A stretch of 64,000 nt of DNA from Trichoplax sp. H2 (Eukaryota > Placozoa > Uniplacotomia > Trichoplacea), in assembly GCA_003344405.1 (NCBI GenBank), contig NOWV01000015.1:620001-684000 (forward strand). The letters are read 5' to 3'. This document shows, in pieces, positions 48,618-60,982 of this stretch (position 1 is its first letter; each line of letters begins with the position of its first letter). A model generated the notes under the pieces. That model made no database searches. It was not told the origin of the DNA and saw only the letters and a list, made by a program, of their open reading frames with translations. The position numbers and the translations under genes were made by a program.

Positions 48618-51237
48618 ATGTTGCGCCAAATCAAATTTCTACACTATGTTTTAAAGTCTTTCTTGTATAACTCGTTTAATTCGAGTTTAACACTAATTGA
48701 AACTGCCTTTCAACCGACCTTGTTTTGCTTTGATATCCTTATCCGAATTTTAGGCCCGGTAAAGTATTAACAGTAGCCTTGATAATGATGTAAAAGTAGA
48801 ATATCAATCAGAACTGTAACCATAACTCATAGGAAGTGTTCAAATCTAAGGGTTCTTTTTATGAAATAGTAAAAAATGATCTACAATTTAGTTAATACAC
48901 ACTTCATTGGTTGTCATAATTGTTTAAACTATCTTATGCAGTGATCAAGAGATCTTGTACCAAAGCTTGCATGGATTAAGCACAGAATCATGTTATTACT
49001 TATAGGTTCAATGGTACATCTTGTAGGCTGCAGACATAAAATTTTAGAGTGCTTGTTGCTCACGGTATCAAATAGATTCAATATTAATGTTGTCGTGGGA
49101 ACGCGAATTGTAATATACTCTACAATTGATGAGATTGCAATAACTAAGAAATCTGTATAATATTAAATTAAAAATAATAATGAATGAAATGGACGTATGT
49201 TGATAATTTGATGGAGTCTAAGAAATTTTTCATTTTCTTCAATGCTAGCTATTTGTAGTATTGGTGATAGGTCTGACAACAGTCGTGGTCGTTCTTTACT
49301 ACCGACTCCTAGTTCCGAGAATTTTAACTTATGGCTTTATTCGATCATCATGTCATCTTTTGTATGCGCATTGGTTATTAGTCAATATCTGCCATCAGTA
49401 TTATCGAGCAGTTTGTACAGAACCTGGATATCCTGATGAGGTTATTGATATTATTATATAGTAGAATCATATCTCTATACTGTATGTACATAGTAATAGC
49501 TAATATCGATAAAGATTAAATTCTAATGACGTTTTTACAAATACAATATTTGAAATTCTATTTTAACTAGTTATAGTACATTGCAATTTAGTTTTGATCA
49601 TTCCTTTACTCGTAAGCTCAAATCGCACTCAATTCTGCTGTTTGAATGCTTATAAAGTCTTCACTCTCAATCTATATAAATTATGTTACTATCCATTCAT
49701 TTGTACAATTTTATAAGATTACGTAAAGAGTGCGAATTTTGTAACAGAAGAGGCTCAAAGGCATAAAATGTAATATACTCTACATTTCAGAATCCAGAAA
49801 ATGCTATTGAAGCTTTACACTATCCAGTTTGCAAAGCCTGTAAGATATTATAGAATTATGTTCATATTTATTATTGCTACAGTCTGTATTTATATAAGAA
49901 ATTATGCTCTTATCAAGGTATCGTTGCTAAACCTCCAAGGACTCATCACTGTCGCATTTGTAGGAGGTAAGGAGAAAAAGAAATGGATACTCAAATAATT
50001 ACGACTTTAATATATACTCCAGATTCAAATGAATTGTCTATAGTATTTAAATCATTTTTACCATAGGTGTATTATGAAGATGGATCATCACTGCCGTATC
50101 TTCAACTACGTTTTCTTATAAGGATATTGTACAATTTGTAGCAAAATTTGCTATTAAAGTAGAAGTATTAATTAATATAGTATACAACTTGGCCATCATA
50201 TTATATGCAACAATAACGTATTAATACGTGTATATACAAGTACACGAGTATTTGTCCTTAATAGTAATATCTGTAGCTTGGGTAAATAATTGTGTAGGTC
50301 GGAATAACCATCGCTATTTTATACTCTTCTGCGTATACATGTTTCTTGGCACGTTATACGTCTCTCTCTCTGGATATGATTTATTTCTTGATCAGTTATA
50401 TCTCCAGGTATGTGATTTAATTTTGGCGGTGTATAATTTAAGATCGTATTACATGTTTCCTATAGGTGATTTTTAATCGTAATTTTTGTCTGATACGAAA
50501 CACGAGGTTTTAGAGCTTGACTAAGAATGCATGTAATGCAAGCGTGCTATTACTGAGAGATATCCTGATCGTTGCATAAGCACACTGTTTATGTACATGC
50601 AGCATCATTTTTAGTTATGTTCTTCCTTTAATGAGTAGATTGTTTATAATTGTAAAAATTTTTTCATCAATCTTCAGCTTCAAGATCGTTCGAAATTGAA
50701 CTTGGCTTCCGAGTATGAAACGGATCAGTCTAGTGCGTTATTCTTAGGAATTCTTTGTGCAACAGTGGCTTTTATATTATTACTCTTTACTGGCTGGCAT
50801 TGTTTTCTTATATCTACAAATCAAACGACGATAGAAACGTATGCCAATAAGAAAAAGAAAAAGTTATTGAAGAAAAAAGGAAAGGTCAGTCATAGCATAA
50901 AGATGAATTCTTAATTATTTTTAATCATGGCATCCAGTGACAAACTGATCGTTTCGATGGGAGTTTTTAGAATTTGTTAACGTACACAATATTCATTTTT
51001 AATATTAATTATTAATCATCATTATTTGTAATGAAAATGTTGCAATAGCGATTCCGTAACAAATATGACCGTGGCTTTGTAAGTAATTGGAGGTCAGTTC
51101 TTGGAATCTCAAGAAATGATAGTTTTGCCTTATTATTGTGGCCGAAAGCCTTACCGCCTATCCGAGACGACTACAGAACTGACTACAGCAATAAACTTAA
51201 TGGAAATTTTATAGTGGAAACTGTACGCTCTGTTTGA
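48618..51237 (+). CDS. ZDHHC16: DHHC palmitoyltransferase, ZDHHC16-like
   Basis: Exons: 48618-48758, 49249-49440, 49791-49839, 49918-49966, 50067-50095, 50277-50407, 50678-50884, 51049-51237; phases agree; 328 aa (human ZDHHC16 377). It S-acylates cysteines of target proteins at internal membranes. Visible parts: an N-terminal segment with LYNSF and a hydrophobic stretch, TM1 (LFVVLVIGLTTVVVVLYY), TM2 ending YYRAVCTEPGYP, the cysteine-rich domain CKACIVAKPPRTHHC...CIMKMDHHCPWVNNCVG with active Cys153, TM3 (YFILFCVYMFLGTLYVSL), TM4 (LFLGILCATVAFILLLFTG), then a lysine-rich TIETYANKKKKKLLKKKG and RFRNKYDRGFVSNW tail. The positions of these match ZDHHC16 rather than other DHHC families. The start is the first ATG after an in-frame TGA 33 bases upstream. 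Confidence 0.95.
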
Positions 51238-52484
51238 TATGTTTAATAGCATATATATATATATATACTTATACCCGTATAATTTGTATATCCTAAAGAA
51301 ACCGTATCACGCACGGAAGTAAAATAGGAGCCTATGCTATCGCATGAGCATAACGCTCATTTTTCTTCGATCCTATGATTTGATATTGATAGGAAATGTA
51401 ACTCCATTGCTAACGACTAAATTTTAATAATGAATATTTGATACCGAATCCAAATTGTTTGATTTAACCTGCTGAGATTTTTATATTATATGGCTGTTGA
51501 TAATGCTGGTGCTGTATGATAATTAATATGCCATTAAATTTGTCTTACATAGTGATATTACGCTGTATATTATGTAAATGTAATAAATTAAAATAGTATA
51601 ATGTTTATTAGCCCGATCAAAAACGTGTTTATATTGATATTTCGAGTACGCCTTTAAGTAATACATGATTTGAGCTCTATTGTATGTTATGGTTGTTATA
51701 TTGTATAGCATTATTACCTTTGAGTCTCTTCATTAATTACTGCTTTGATGCAATCAGCATGTTTTGCTTACAAGATTTATTTTGCCATTCATAATATATG
51801 CGTACACGTACAGAACACGTATGATGCTTTATCAGAGTAATATCGGGCGTTGTTATAGTATGCGAGGTTGGTACCCGAACGATGGTTAAAAGAAGCGTCT
51901 ATAGCAGTTGTTTGTACGTACAGTAAACAGGATACAAATTTTCTCACTATCAGGGCCAATGATACCCGTTTACTAACTATACTAGGTTAGATATCAAAAC
52001 CTTTTCAATTTCGCTTTATCTTCGGTTATGATAATGACTGCGTATATCTTGCAAGAGTCATCAATTTTTAGAGTCCATGATTCATTAGTATTACAAGTGC
52101 TATCTATCATGCTAGCACCTTGTCATGAGTGATATCGCTATTGAAGATCATTAAGTGATTTTAGCCATTTATCGTTTTGAACTAATGTTCAATGGGTAGT
52201 AAAAGGTGTACATGCAAAGAACTCACACAAAGAATATGTGATGGAAACCGCTACAGACGTATACAGTAATAGCATTTGATTGCAGTACAAATTTCTTATT
52301 CAACTAGACACTATGAGTAGTTTCGTCCTCGTTGTAAAAACAAGATTGGGGAGTTTTGGTGGCAAGCTTTTTTGAACCTTTACCTTTTAAAACAAGTTGC
52401 TGATTTCATCATTGGCATGTAACCTTTCGAACAAGTTTGTTTACAGTGTTGCAGTCATATTTACTTTTCACTCTGATCCACAGG

Positions 52485-53000
52485 AATACTCTAGTCAGAC
52501 ACTGTGGTAGTGACATTATTTTTGCATTCGCCTTATATAGGATCAATATAATAAATCATTATTATGGATGCCGCGTTACCGGAAATGATGTCATGGCAAA
52601 ATTGCACAGTACGATACCATAGACTGTACACTGTACTGTACAGTACAGTAGTGAGTTGATCTGAGTTCAGCACTGTGATAGTGACATTATTTTTGCATCC
52701 GCCTTACGGATCAATATAATAAATCATTATTATAGATGCCGCACTACCGGAAATGATGTCATGGCAAAATTGCACAGTACGATGCCATTGACTGTACATT
52801 ACAATACTGTAGACTCTGCACTGTAGTGAGTTGATCTGAGTTCAGCACTGTGATAGTGACATTTTTTTTGCATTCGGCTTATGGAGCAATATAACAAATC
52901 ATTATTATGGATGACGCGCTACCGAAAATGATGTCATGGCAAAATTGCACAGTACAGTACACTGTACAGTGTACAGTGCACAGTACAATGCTGCAGACTC
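52485..53000. repeat. Three tandem copies, about 175-bp unit, with palindromic spacers
   Basis: Copies start near 52499, 52671 and 52850. Each holds CACTGTGRTAGTGACATT, TTTTTGCATYCG, AATCATTATTATRGATG and GGAAATGATGTCATGGCAAA followed by ATTGCACAGTACGATRCC. Spacers between copies are made of TACTGTACAGTACAGT-like strings and differ in length, suggesting slippage or fold-back at the palindromes. Confidence 0.9.
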
Positions 53001-53060
53001 TACACTGTAGTCTACAGTAGTGAGTTCATCTGAGTACTGTACAGTACTGTACAGTATACT

Positions 53061-53251
53061 GTAGTTAAGCCCATTGGAAGAGATGCAATTTGAGGTCTGA
53101 AACTCTTGCTCACGCGGCTGTACGGAGTACAAGCCTTACTGTACATCTCAAGTGTTGTTGTTCTATGCCGGCGAAAGGCTTGCACTCCGTACAGTCGCGT
53201 GAGCAAGAGTTTCAGACCTCAAATTGCATCTCTTCCAATGAGCTTGACTAC
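53061..53251. repeat. Long inverted repeat: 77-bp arms, 37-bp loop
   Basis: The left arm 53061-53137 and right arm 53175-53251 are reverse complements with about four mismatches. Paired landmarks: CCATTGGAAGAGATGCAATT with AATTGCATCTCTTCCAATG, CTCTTGCTCACGCG with CGCGTGAGCAAGAG, and TGTACGGAGT with ACTCCGTACA. The loop is 53138-53174. The arms are far richer in GC than their surroundings and are flanked on both sides by TACAGTACTGTA strings. This fits a fold-back element or MITE; a transcribed hairpin is possible. Confidence 0.92.
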
Positions 53252-53730
53252 CGTGTACAGTGTACAGTAGGCCATGGTACTGTAGAGTACAGAATAAAGT
53301 AAACATCAACCATTGCATCATCGCAGACGAGAAAAAAACCGTCAAGATTGCAAGAATCAACCTCTCTCTCTCTCTTTCGGTGCATAATAAGCCTTCTTGA
53401 AGTATTTTAGTTTAGTTAAGGTAAGTCAATGGTTTTGAATCAGTTGAATGAATGCCTTATTCATTTTTTGGCCTGCTGTTTGTATGCATTAATTATCAGT
53501 TAATAACGACTAGAATAACTATGAGTACACAGTCAATACGTGAATATTATTGGTCAATCAGACCTTTGTTCATTAATCAGGAAACAATAGGTAGCACGGC
53601 TATTGTATCACGAATTGTAGATTAAGAAAAAATAACGGAACCATTGCACATTTTCTTTTGGTTATCGTCGCGGGGTAAGTCGTCGATTTACCAACGTGAG
53701 AGAGATTAGAAGAGTAACAGCGTGAAAAAA

Positions 53731-56700
53731 ATGAATCACAATTTCATCTGTGGCGTGATAGAAGGTGAGTAGATGATGATTGAGGATAAAGGATTGCTTG
53801 GATGTTTGGATTGAATTCAATACAAACGATTGGCATAGAAAGAAAAAAATAGCTAGATAATGTAGTTGTAAAGAACGGAGTGAAAAGTTTGTATTGAGAT
53901 GTAGATTTTTTTTCAAAATACATTGATTGTAATGTGTAGAATGACTGTAAGATACTAATTCAATCCAATTTTGGATTTTATGTTTATGTAACCATCAATC
54001 TGTCGTTGGCCGATCGATCGATTAGGATTTTATGGATTGCCATGGTCATTCACCGATCGTTTAGACCTTTTTGAAAGGTAAATAATTCAACATGGCGACG
54101 TATGTTGTATACCGTTGAGATATTGACAGTGTTGTTAGTCAAAAGAATCATAACGCTCGACGATAGCCGTAATCGGATAAAATAACGTCCAATGCTTTAT
54201 CGATAGCATTGTCTGGAAACGATTGGATAGTTATTTTATCCATAGAGAAGATAGCATGCTTGCATTCTCCTTGGTTCATCGTCAAAATCGTTTCAAATTT
54301 GTCTGGAAAAAAAATGTCCCATTAACGCGCTTTTTACTCTTGTCGTATCCACTGCTTTATTAGTCATGTCATAAATAGTTCTAATTATGCCCTTTTGTTA
54401 TGCCCAATTGTCATTGATGACGAAGTTATTTTCTATTGCAATACTCGATAGGATGTTTGCTTTCATTGATTGTTCATGTAGCCGAGTTGACATCACACTT
54501 GGACTGGACAGTATACTTGTACACTTTTATGTGTCAGTAATTTCATCAACATTAATTTGCGTAGTATAATGAGTTTACAAATAAGTCTTTTTCATCCTTT
54601 TCGTCCATCTTATTATGATATCATTGTACTTGTGGCACTTAATCTACTGATTTTGTTGATCTACTTCTATTCATTTCTACTATTTCAAATCAATTTTAGA
54701 CTTAAAAAATGGGGACTTAATACCTACATTTACGGCCCCAAAGATGATTACAAACATCGTTCAGCGTGGAGGGATTTGTATACTGAAACTGAAGCAGGTA
54801 AGATAGCCTTGAAAAAATATAAAAATAAAAATAGGCTGGCATACCAGCACTGTATTAAAGCTGTCATGACTTATTTTTACAAACGTAATATTTTTTGAAA
54901 GCAAGAAATTGAATCGCAGTTCAGTCGCTTAAATCGTTTTTAATGTACAGTAGATCGGCAAATGTTGTTTTTTCCATAAAAATGGAAAAAGATCGCTCTA
55001 GACTAGCTAGCGATCCTTTGAACATTAATCCATGATTAGAGTATAATGTGATATTAACGCATCCAACTCTCTTACCATACTGCACTGATTAGATTAGACA
55101 TACTGTATTATTATTTATTCTACAGTACAGTACATGCACTGTACAAGTGAGCTACTTCTAAATTGATACCGTCACCGATAAATAAAAGTTGATAATTTCC
55201 AACTTGACTACTATAGGTGAAAACTGATGCAGTAATAGTAATCACAAATTTTCGATCACTTTAGGCCTATTTGATCAGCATTTTAACCATACTTAACCTA
55301 TACGCGTATTGTGGTTGACGTTGCTTATGGACTATTTTCAACTTATCTGTCTTCATTCCACTAGATTTATTTAGAGCGCTGATAAAAAATGCCATCGTAA
55401 ACGATGTTATTTTCGTTTACGCAATTTCACCTGGAAATGATATCTGTTATTCAAACGCTAGCGATATTGCTGCATTAAAAGACAAACTTGATCAGGTTTG
55501 CCTCTTCTCGGTCGAGACGAGTACCGAAGCGCCTTAACTTTTGAATCGTTTTTCTTAATTGTTATTTTCTCGTAGAATAATGTTATTGTTAACACGTATT
55601 GTGTCTATTTTTTTTTTCAGGTTCGTAGCTTTGGCTGCGAAGCATTTGCCGTTTTTTTCGACGATATTTATTGTACTATGAGTAAGAAAGATAAGGGGAA
55701 TTTTGCAAGTTTCGCTGATGCCCATGTTTATATAGCTAATTTAATTTACGAACATTTAAACAGACCGGCCGTATTTATGTTTTGCCCAACTGGTAATGAA
55801 AAGTTGATCATCTTTCTCATGACTAACATACATATTGTAGGATTTGCTAATAGTTATATCCCAAACCTGTATTAACAGCCATATCTGTGCCATTTCAGAG
55901 TATTGTGCTACTCGAGCTGTCCCAAGTGTAGAAAATTCTCCTTATTTAACAGTGATTGGCGACAAGCTCCATCCCGACGTTAAAGTATTATGGACAGGTA
56001 AAATAATGAGTTAATCTGATGAATGCCATTGTATTCGGACTACATTGTTCAATAATGATGGGGGGTGCATTGCAATGCTCCCTTTACGTTATTACTAGTA
56101 TTACTACGTGCTAGCTGTATGAATCCTAATCAATCACCTTTGGCAATCAATTACAACGATCGAGAAAAATAATATAGCTTCTTCCTTTTGTTTTCAATGA
56201 CGATTTATAGGACCAGACGTGATTTCACCGTTTATATCGGTCGATTCCATTCTCGCATTACAAGAAATTTTAAAGCGTAAACCGATAATATGGGATAATA
56301 TTCATGCCAACGATTATGATCATTCCAGAATATTCTTAGGGCCGTATCAAGATAGGCCTATTGAACTGGCTAAGGTCTTAAGTGGTGTTATTACAAATCC
56401 AAATTGCGAGTATAGAATGAATTATGTACCTATTCGAACATTTTCATTATGGTGTCAAAGTCAAGATAAAGATGATGTCCAATACAGTGCAGAAAGTGCT
56501 CTCACTTGTGCAGTTGAAGAGTGGGTTAAAGAATTTTCTGTTCCGTCTCAATTAAATATTGATCAAGAAAATATTGCTGTCACCATGAAAGATGGGATTG
56601 CTAAAAAGGACATGACAGTAACTACTGAGCATTTATTGCTTCTTATTGATATATTTTATTTACCGCATAAATACGGTCGACATTCGATTCACTTGATTAA

Positions 56701-57911
56701 CATGGCTCGTTGGTTACAAGTGAATAGCAATATGATCACTTCTACGAAGGAAACCGACAAAGCTACTTCTCCTTCGGTAAAGGTAAATTATCTTGTACTG
56801 CCTGTATCCTGATAAAATACCGTACTATGTTGTTTTGATGATAAAATCTGCACTCTAATATCGATCAAAAAAAGAGACAGGAGTAAGAGTGTGTTGATCC
56901 TATTTACTAGTTTGTTCAATCTTTTAAAATCGGTACAATATTTTAATCGGATATAAACGTCATTAATTGATTGATTGTAATTCAATTTAAAACTGGGGAA
57001 GCTATTTGTTGGACGTAATTAGTTGTTGAATTCATAATCATTTTGGTTATAAATTCAGTATATTCATTTTTCTTCTACTATAGCTTGCTTGATACTGCTT
57101 ACGCATTTTTACACAGCGATGGCCTGATAATCTATAGTATTAATAGAAACAACTAATTTGACTACAAATGCTTATTTGTGCTACTATTATAATTGTGTTG
57201 TTGTGGAACTTATTTGGAAGTATTGTTGTATGTGTTGAAGATCTCATTCACGGTGTACTTATTTTCTAGATGTGGTTTCAAGTATTTAACGAATTTAATA
57301 GCTTGTGCCAAGGCATTTTACTTCTATATGATTACCTAACAATGTGTCCTAATCAAGCAATCTCTCGGGAATTAAATTCGTATATAATCAATTTAAAGAA
57401 GATCTTTCATATTCTATCCCTACATATCAACTCCCTTGGTGAGTAATGATGCTTATGTACTAGTATGTTATTTTTTCCTGATAGATAGACTGATAAGTTA
57501 ACCTACTCTAACAAACATGTATTTGTATTTGTTGATGTGAAACTTTGTAATTGTATTTGGATTGGCTCCTCTTATAGGCACCGAAGCTACGAAGCATTCT
57601 TCTGATGCCACTGATACTGTCGATTCCTCTGATGCTGTTGTTTATGGTGGTATATTAGGAGAAGTAGTCGTAAGTAAAAACTTATAAGCAGTTTCAGAAT
57701 TAACACTGACTTTATATAGCATCACTTTACGTACATTTCTAATATGTTACTATTACGAAATTATCCGTAGAAAATCATAAAAGAGGGAAGTGACGGTGAT
57801 TTGAAAAGTTCCCAACAACAAGTAACAGCTTGTGCAATAGAAGTTTCTCTAAAGAACAGCGATGCAAATATGGGTGCAGATATACCCACCAATGCCACTG
57901 TAATTGGATGA
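53731..57911 (+). CDS. OGA: O-GlcNAcase (GH84), copy 1, without acetyltransferase-like domain
   Basis: Exons: 53731-53764, 54026-54077, 54700-54797, 55365-55495, 55621-55792, 55899-55997, 56211-56782, 57270-57438, 57578-57669, 57771-57911; phases agree; 519 aa (human OGA 916). It hydrolyses O-linked GlcNAc from Ser/Thr of nuclear and cytosolic proteins. Signature parts in order: [39 protein letters not shown] with the catalytic pair D119-D120, FMFCPTEYC, VLWTGPDV, and [19 protein letters not shown]. The stalk is short: the long disordered region and the C-terminal acetyltransferase-like domain of vertebrate OGA are absent, as in the short human isoform, and the last exon is unlike any family part I know. 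N-terminal phenylalanine-rich exon 1 is a normal start ([12 protein letters not shown]). Confidence 0.94.
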
Positions 57912-60900
57912 TTTTGAAGAAATAAATAGATTCGTAATGTATGAATATCTACATGACATGATATATATGATAGGTGTTTACAGTTAGTAAAGATCTTCGA
58001 AACTCTACTATAATTATCTACAGCGCAGTTGTACTTAATTGCTCTATACGACACTGTAATATTTATGAGAGGTTATATTTTCTACGTTCGATTTTTTGTT
58101 TAAAACATTTTATAGGTGATTAATATAAGTTTTGCTAAGTTAGTATTATTAATATACACAGGACTCCGTTTACGAACTTATGATACCGTATGATACGATT
58201 AAATTGAACTCGAATTATTTATTACTGTTATTTACGTAGAATCCTTTGACGTAATATTGGAATTTTACGTAAGGCAAAACATGAAGTACTGTTAGCGATG
58301 ACGATATCTGTATTGATTGTAAAAAACAAATACAACCCTGAGTACGGTATATTAGCTTAAATCCGAAAATAGGTCGAAGAACATTATAAAGGATAGTTAA
58401 GATTGTTTTACAATTCTATAATAAAAACTTTTCGATATAAACGATTGTTAACCTTGCTGTACTGTTTGTGTTGCTCACCAATTATTGCTGTGATGACAGT
58501 TCTTGAATTAAAATTGCATGAGGTAGGTTGATGTATACAGTTAGCAATCCTAAGAATCATTAATAGTGATACCGGAGAAAATGGCTGTCAATGAAACGAT
58601 TATGCATTTACAATACAGTCAACGGAAACTGCTAGTGTTGTCAAATGAGAAGCTGAAATGACTCAACGAATATATATTGATGATACAGTGAGACGAGTGA
58701 AATGATACAAATCCATCTCGACAGTCTTATTTAAAGGCATGATAGTTTACTGTATATGTAGTATACTCGTATTACAATTCCGTAAATTACGGTTTGAATG
58801 CAAACGATTTGGATTGGGTCTATTACCCCAATAGCGTTCATGAAAATTTTATATCGAATCCAGTTTCTGACTATTAGTCTGCAGATTGTGGTTGAAGATA
58901 TTCAGCATTCTAACCGTTCTACTGTATAGTACTCGCATAAGCGATGATCTCTGGTGATTCGGTTTTTAACAAAACTAATCGTTATGCTTTTGTCCGCTTC
59001 CATTCCCAGTATCAAGTACACCTACTACAACGCTAAGAATATTACACCTTTAATATACAGTATTCAATTTCGGTATTAGTTAGACAAATTCAACATCAAA
59101 TTTTGCCTAATCAAACAGGCTCATTTTCACCTTGGCTTAAAATCAATATACACCTACTACAGGAACGGTATGGTTCTCCAACAGAAGTACCTGTGTGATT
59201 AAGAGCCATTTTATCGAAACAAATTATCAATAGTAAAGTGCATAATTCTGAACAGTTTAAGGTAGATAGTACAGAATAGAAGCACTTTTAGTTAAAGATG
59301 ACGGTGACGGACAGTAAAGCTTTAGGGCCTGGTTCAAATTGGTTACTCGTTATTATAAGGCAAAATTATGAGGACAATTGATAATAAATAAAAAAATGGT
59401 TTTGTTCAATCTCGGACTATCCTTCCTATAGCTATAAAAAGTTACGTGATACCGGTCACAGGGATACATGCTCAAGATAACTCAACAGGACAAGAGTTCT
59501 GTATTCTACTGTACTGTATTTTGACGTGCTGACAATGGATAATATAAATTGGCTTTCTTCCACCTCGGATCACATTCAAAAACTCAGCAGGGACTATCCA
59601 AAGCATTTAAAATATTGCACGCGCGTTTAGCTTCGCGTACATAGCGTATTTCTATTAGTATCATGGTTCAGTTCCGCTACTGTATTGTCTCGTTTCCAAT
59701 CTTTGATCATTGCCGTAGGTTAATTTGACACGCTAAATGAGTAGAGATATCTTATGATACGTCAAAAGCATCTTGCTGAACTGTAGTGCATCGTTTGGAA
59801 TAGTGCCGCTAATAGTGTTCGCTGCAAAATCAGCAGAGAAATCTTACAGTAGAAGCATCTTTCTGTACTTTAGTGAACTATAGTAGTAGTACTGTACATT
59901 AAATCAATGCTTTCAATCAACATAACAAGAAAACACTTTGCTAACGAGATGAACAGTACAGTAAATTCAGTTCACTGAGGAAAATCAGCAATTTCTACGT
60001 ATGTTAGTTACTGTAGTTTGCATAATACTGTAAATTAGTATAACATAACTGATTGGTTGTGCTAGAATAATTAGAATCATTCAAGCGAAGAGAAGAAGAA
60101 AAGAGCTTTACCATAGAGAAGCAATGTGTTGACAACACGAAGTGACTGATTTGTACTGTGCATTACGACACACTATGCCATCGATGTAGAAACACAGTAA
60201 AGTCAATTTGGTTAAGTGAGGGATATACAGTATAGCTGGTGCAGTAAGCCATTGATGACAGTAGGTGTTTGTTTCAGTGAAAAAGCGTAGAATCGCCGAT
60301 CCATGCGAGTGGTAGGCTAGTATTATTGCTTAAGCAAAGAGAAGGAGAATAGAATAAAGCTTGACAACACAACAGAGAAGAAATGTGTCCGCCAGTAGAG
60401 GGCAGTAAAATAGAGTACAAGAGAGTGTAGACAAGCCAAGTAAAACGTACACTGAGTTGTACAATAGTATAACAAGCATTTACCCTATCGGTAGTAGCTT
60501 AAAAAATAGACTAGAAGTCGTCCTAGGCAGTAAAATTCCCCAAAATAAATATTGGATTAGCCGAAATAAGCTGAAAACTGCTAACCAGACTACCCAATTC
60601 AAACTGGAATGTTGTAGACAATAGGCGTCTACTTGTCCACTCCCTCCGTCTCCATGACAATGGAAAAGGCTTGCCACTCATTCAATCCATCATGGTAAAG
60701 TATACTGTATGGGACAGGTGTTATCATGCCTATTGTATGTATCCCACTGTGAAAAGTTCTTCTTTACTATGATACGCTATCGTTCACCGTATAGTACCGC
60801 CTAGAATAGTACCAGTACTGTTGTACTCGGACTCAATACGCAACCGCACAACCAATCCTTGGTGTTGCAAGCAGAAAGGATCACGTCCATTTTTTCCTAT

Positions 60901-60982
60901 TCTATTGCAAAAAGTGAATTAACAACGGAATTAACTTATATTATCCAAGGAAAATTATCCCATTAGACCTACTCTTGCAGCG
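57912..60982. other. Spacer between the two O-GlcNAcase copies
   Basis: No gene is recognised. It has scattered short ACAGTACTGTA-type motifs, a small repeated string TACACCTACTACA (59019 and 59149), and a diverged pair of purine-rich blocks (about 60077-60140 and 60336-60395). A 65-codon minus-strand frame at 60480-60677 has no motif. The promoter of OGA copy 2 should lie at the right end. Confidence 0.5.
57921..57926 (+). promoter_or_regulatory. Candidate polyadenylation signal of OGA copy 1
   Basis: AATAAA begins 10 bases after the TGA at 57909-57911. If used, the 3' UTR would be only some 25-40 bases long. The last exon assignment is the least certain of the gene, so this depends on it. 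Confidence 0.35.

Larger units (their letters stand above)
51238..53730. other. Repeat-rich spacer between ZDHHC16 and O-GlcNAcase
   Basis: There is no gene. From left to right: a short TA run (51249-51268), AT-rich unique DNA, a triplicated unit (52485-53000), TACAGTACTGTAC-type palindromic strings, a large inverted repeat (53061-53251), and a CT run near 53363-53378. Overlapping frames at 52905-53360 are by-products of the inverted repeat. Confidence 0.6.

Noticed and set aside
52905-53360. Several overlapping 60-75-codon frames on both strands
   Set aside because: They are products of the inverted repeat and palindromic strings; no motif and mutually overlapping.
54557-54699. Extended hydrophobic N terminus of the 113-codon frame at 54557-54898, like a membrane segment
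   Set aside because: It is intron sequence read through; the exon starts at 54700 after a TTTTAG acceptor and joins the upstream GFYG exon in phase.
60480-60677. 65-codon minus-strand ORF with a hydrophobic middle
   Set aside because: No family match or splice context; kept only as part of the spacer.
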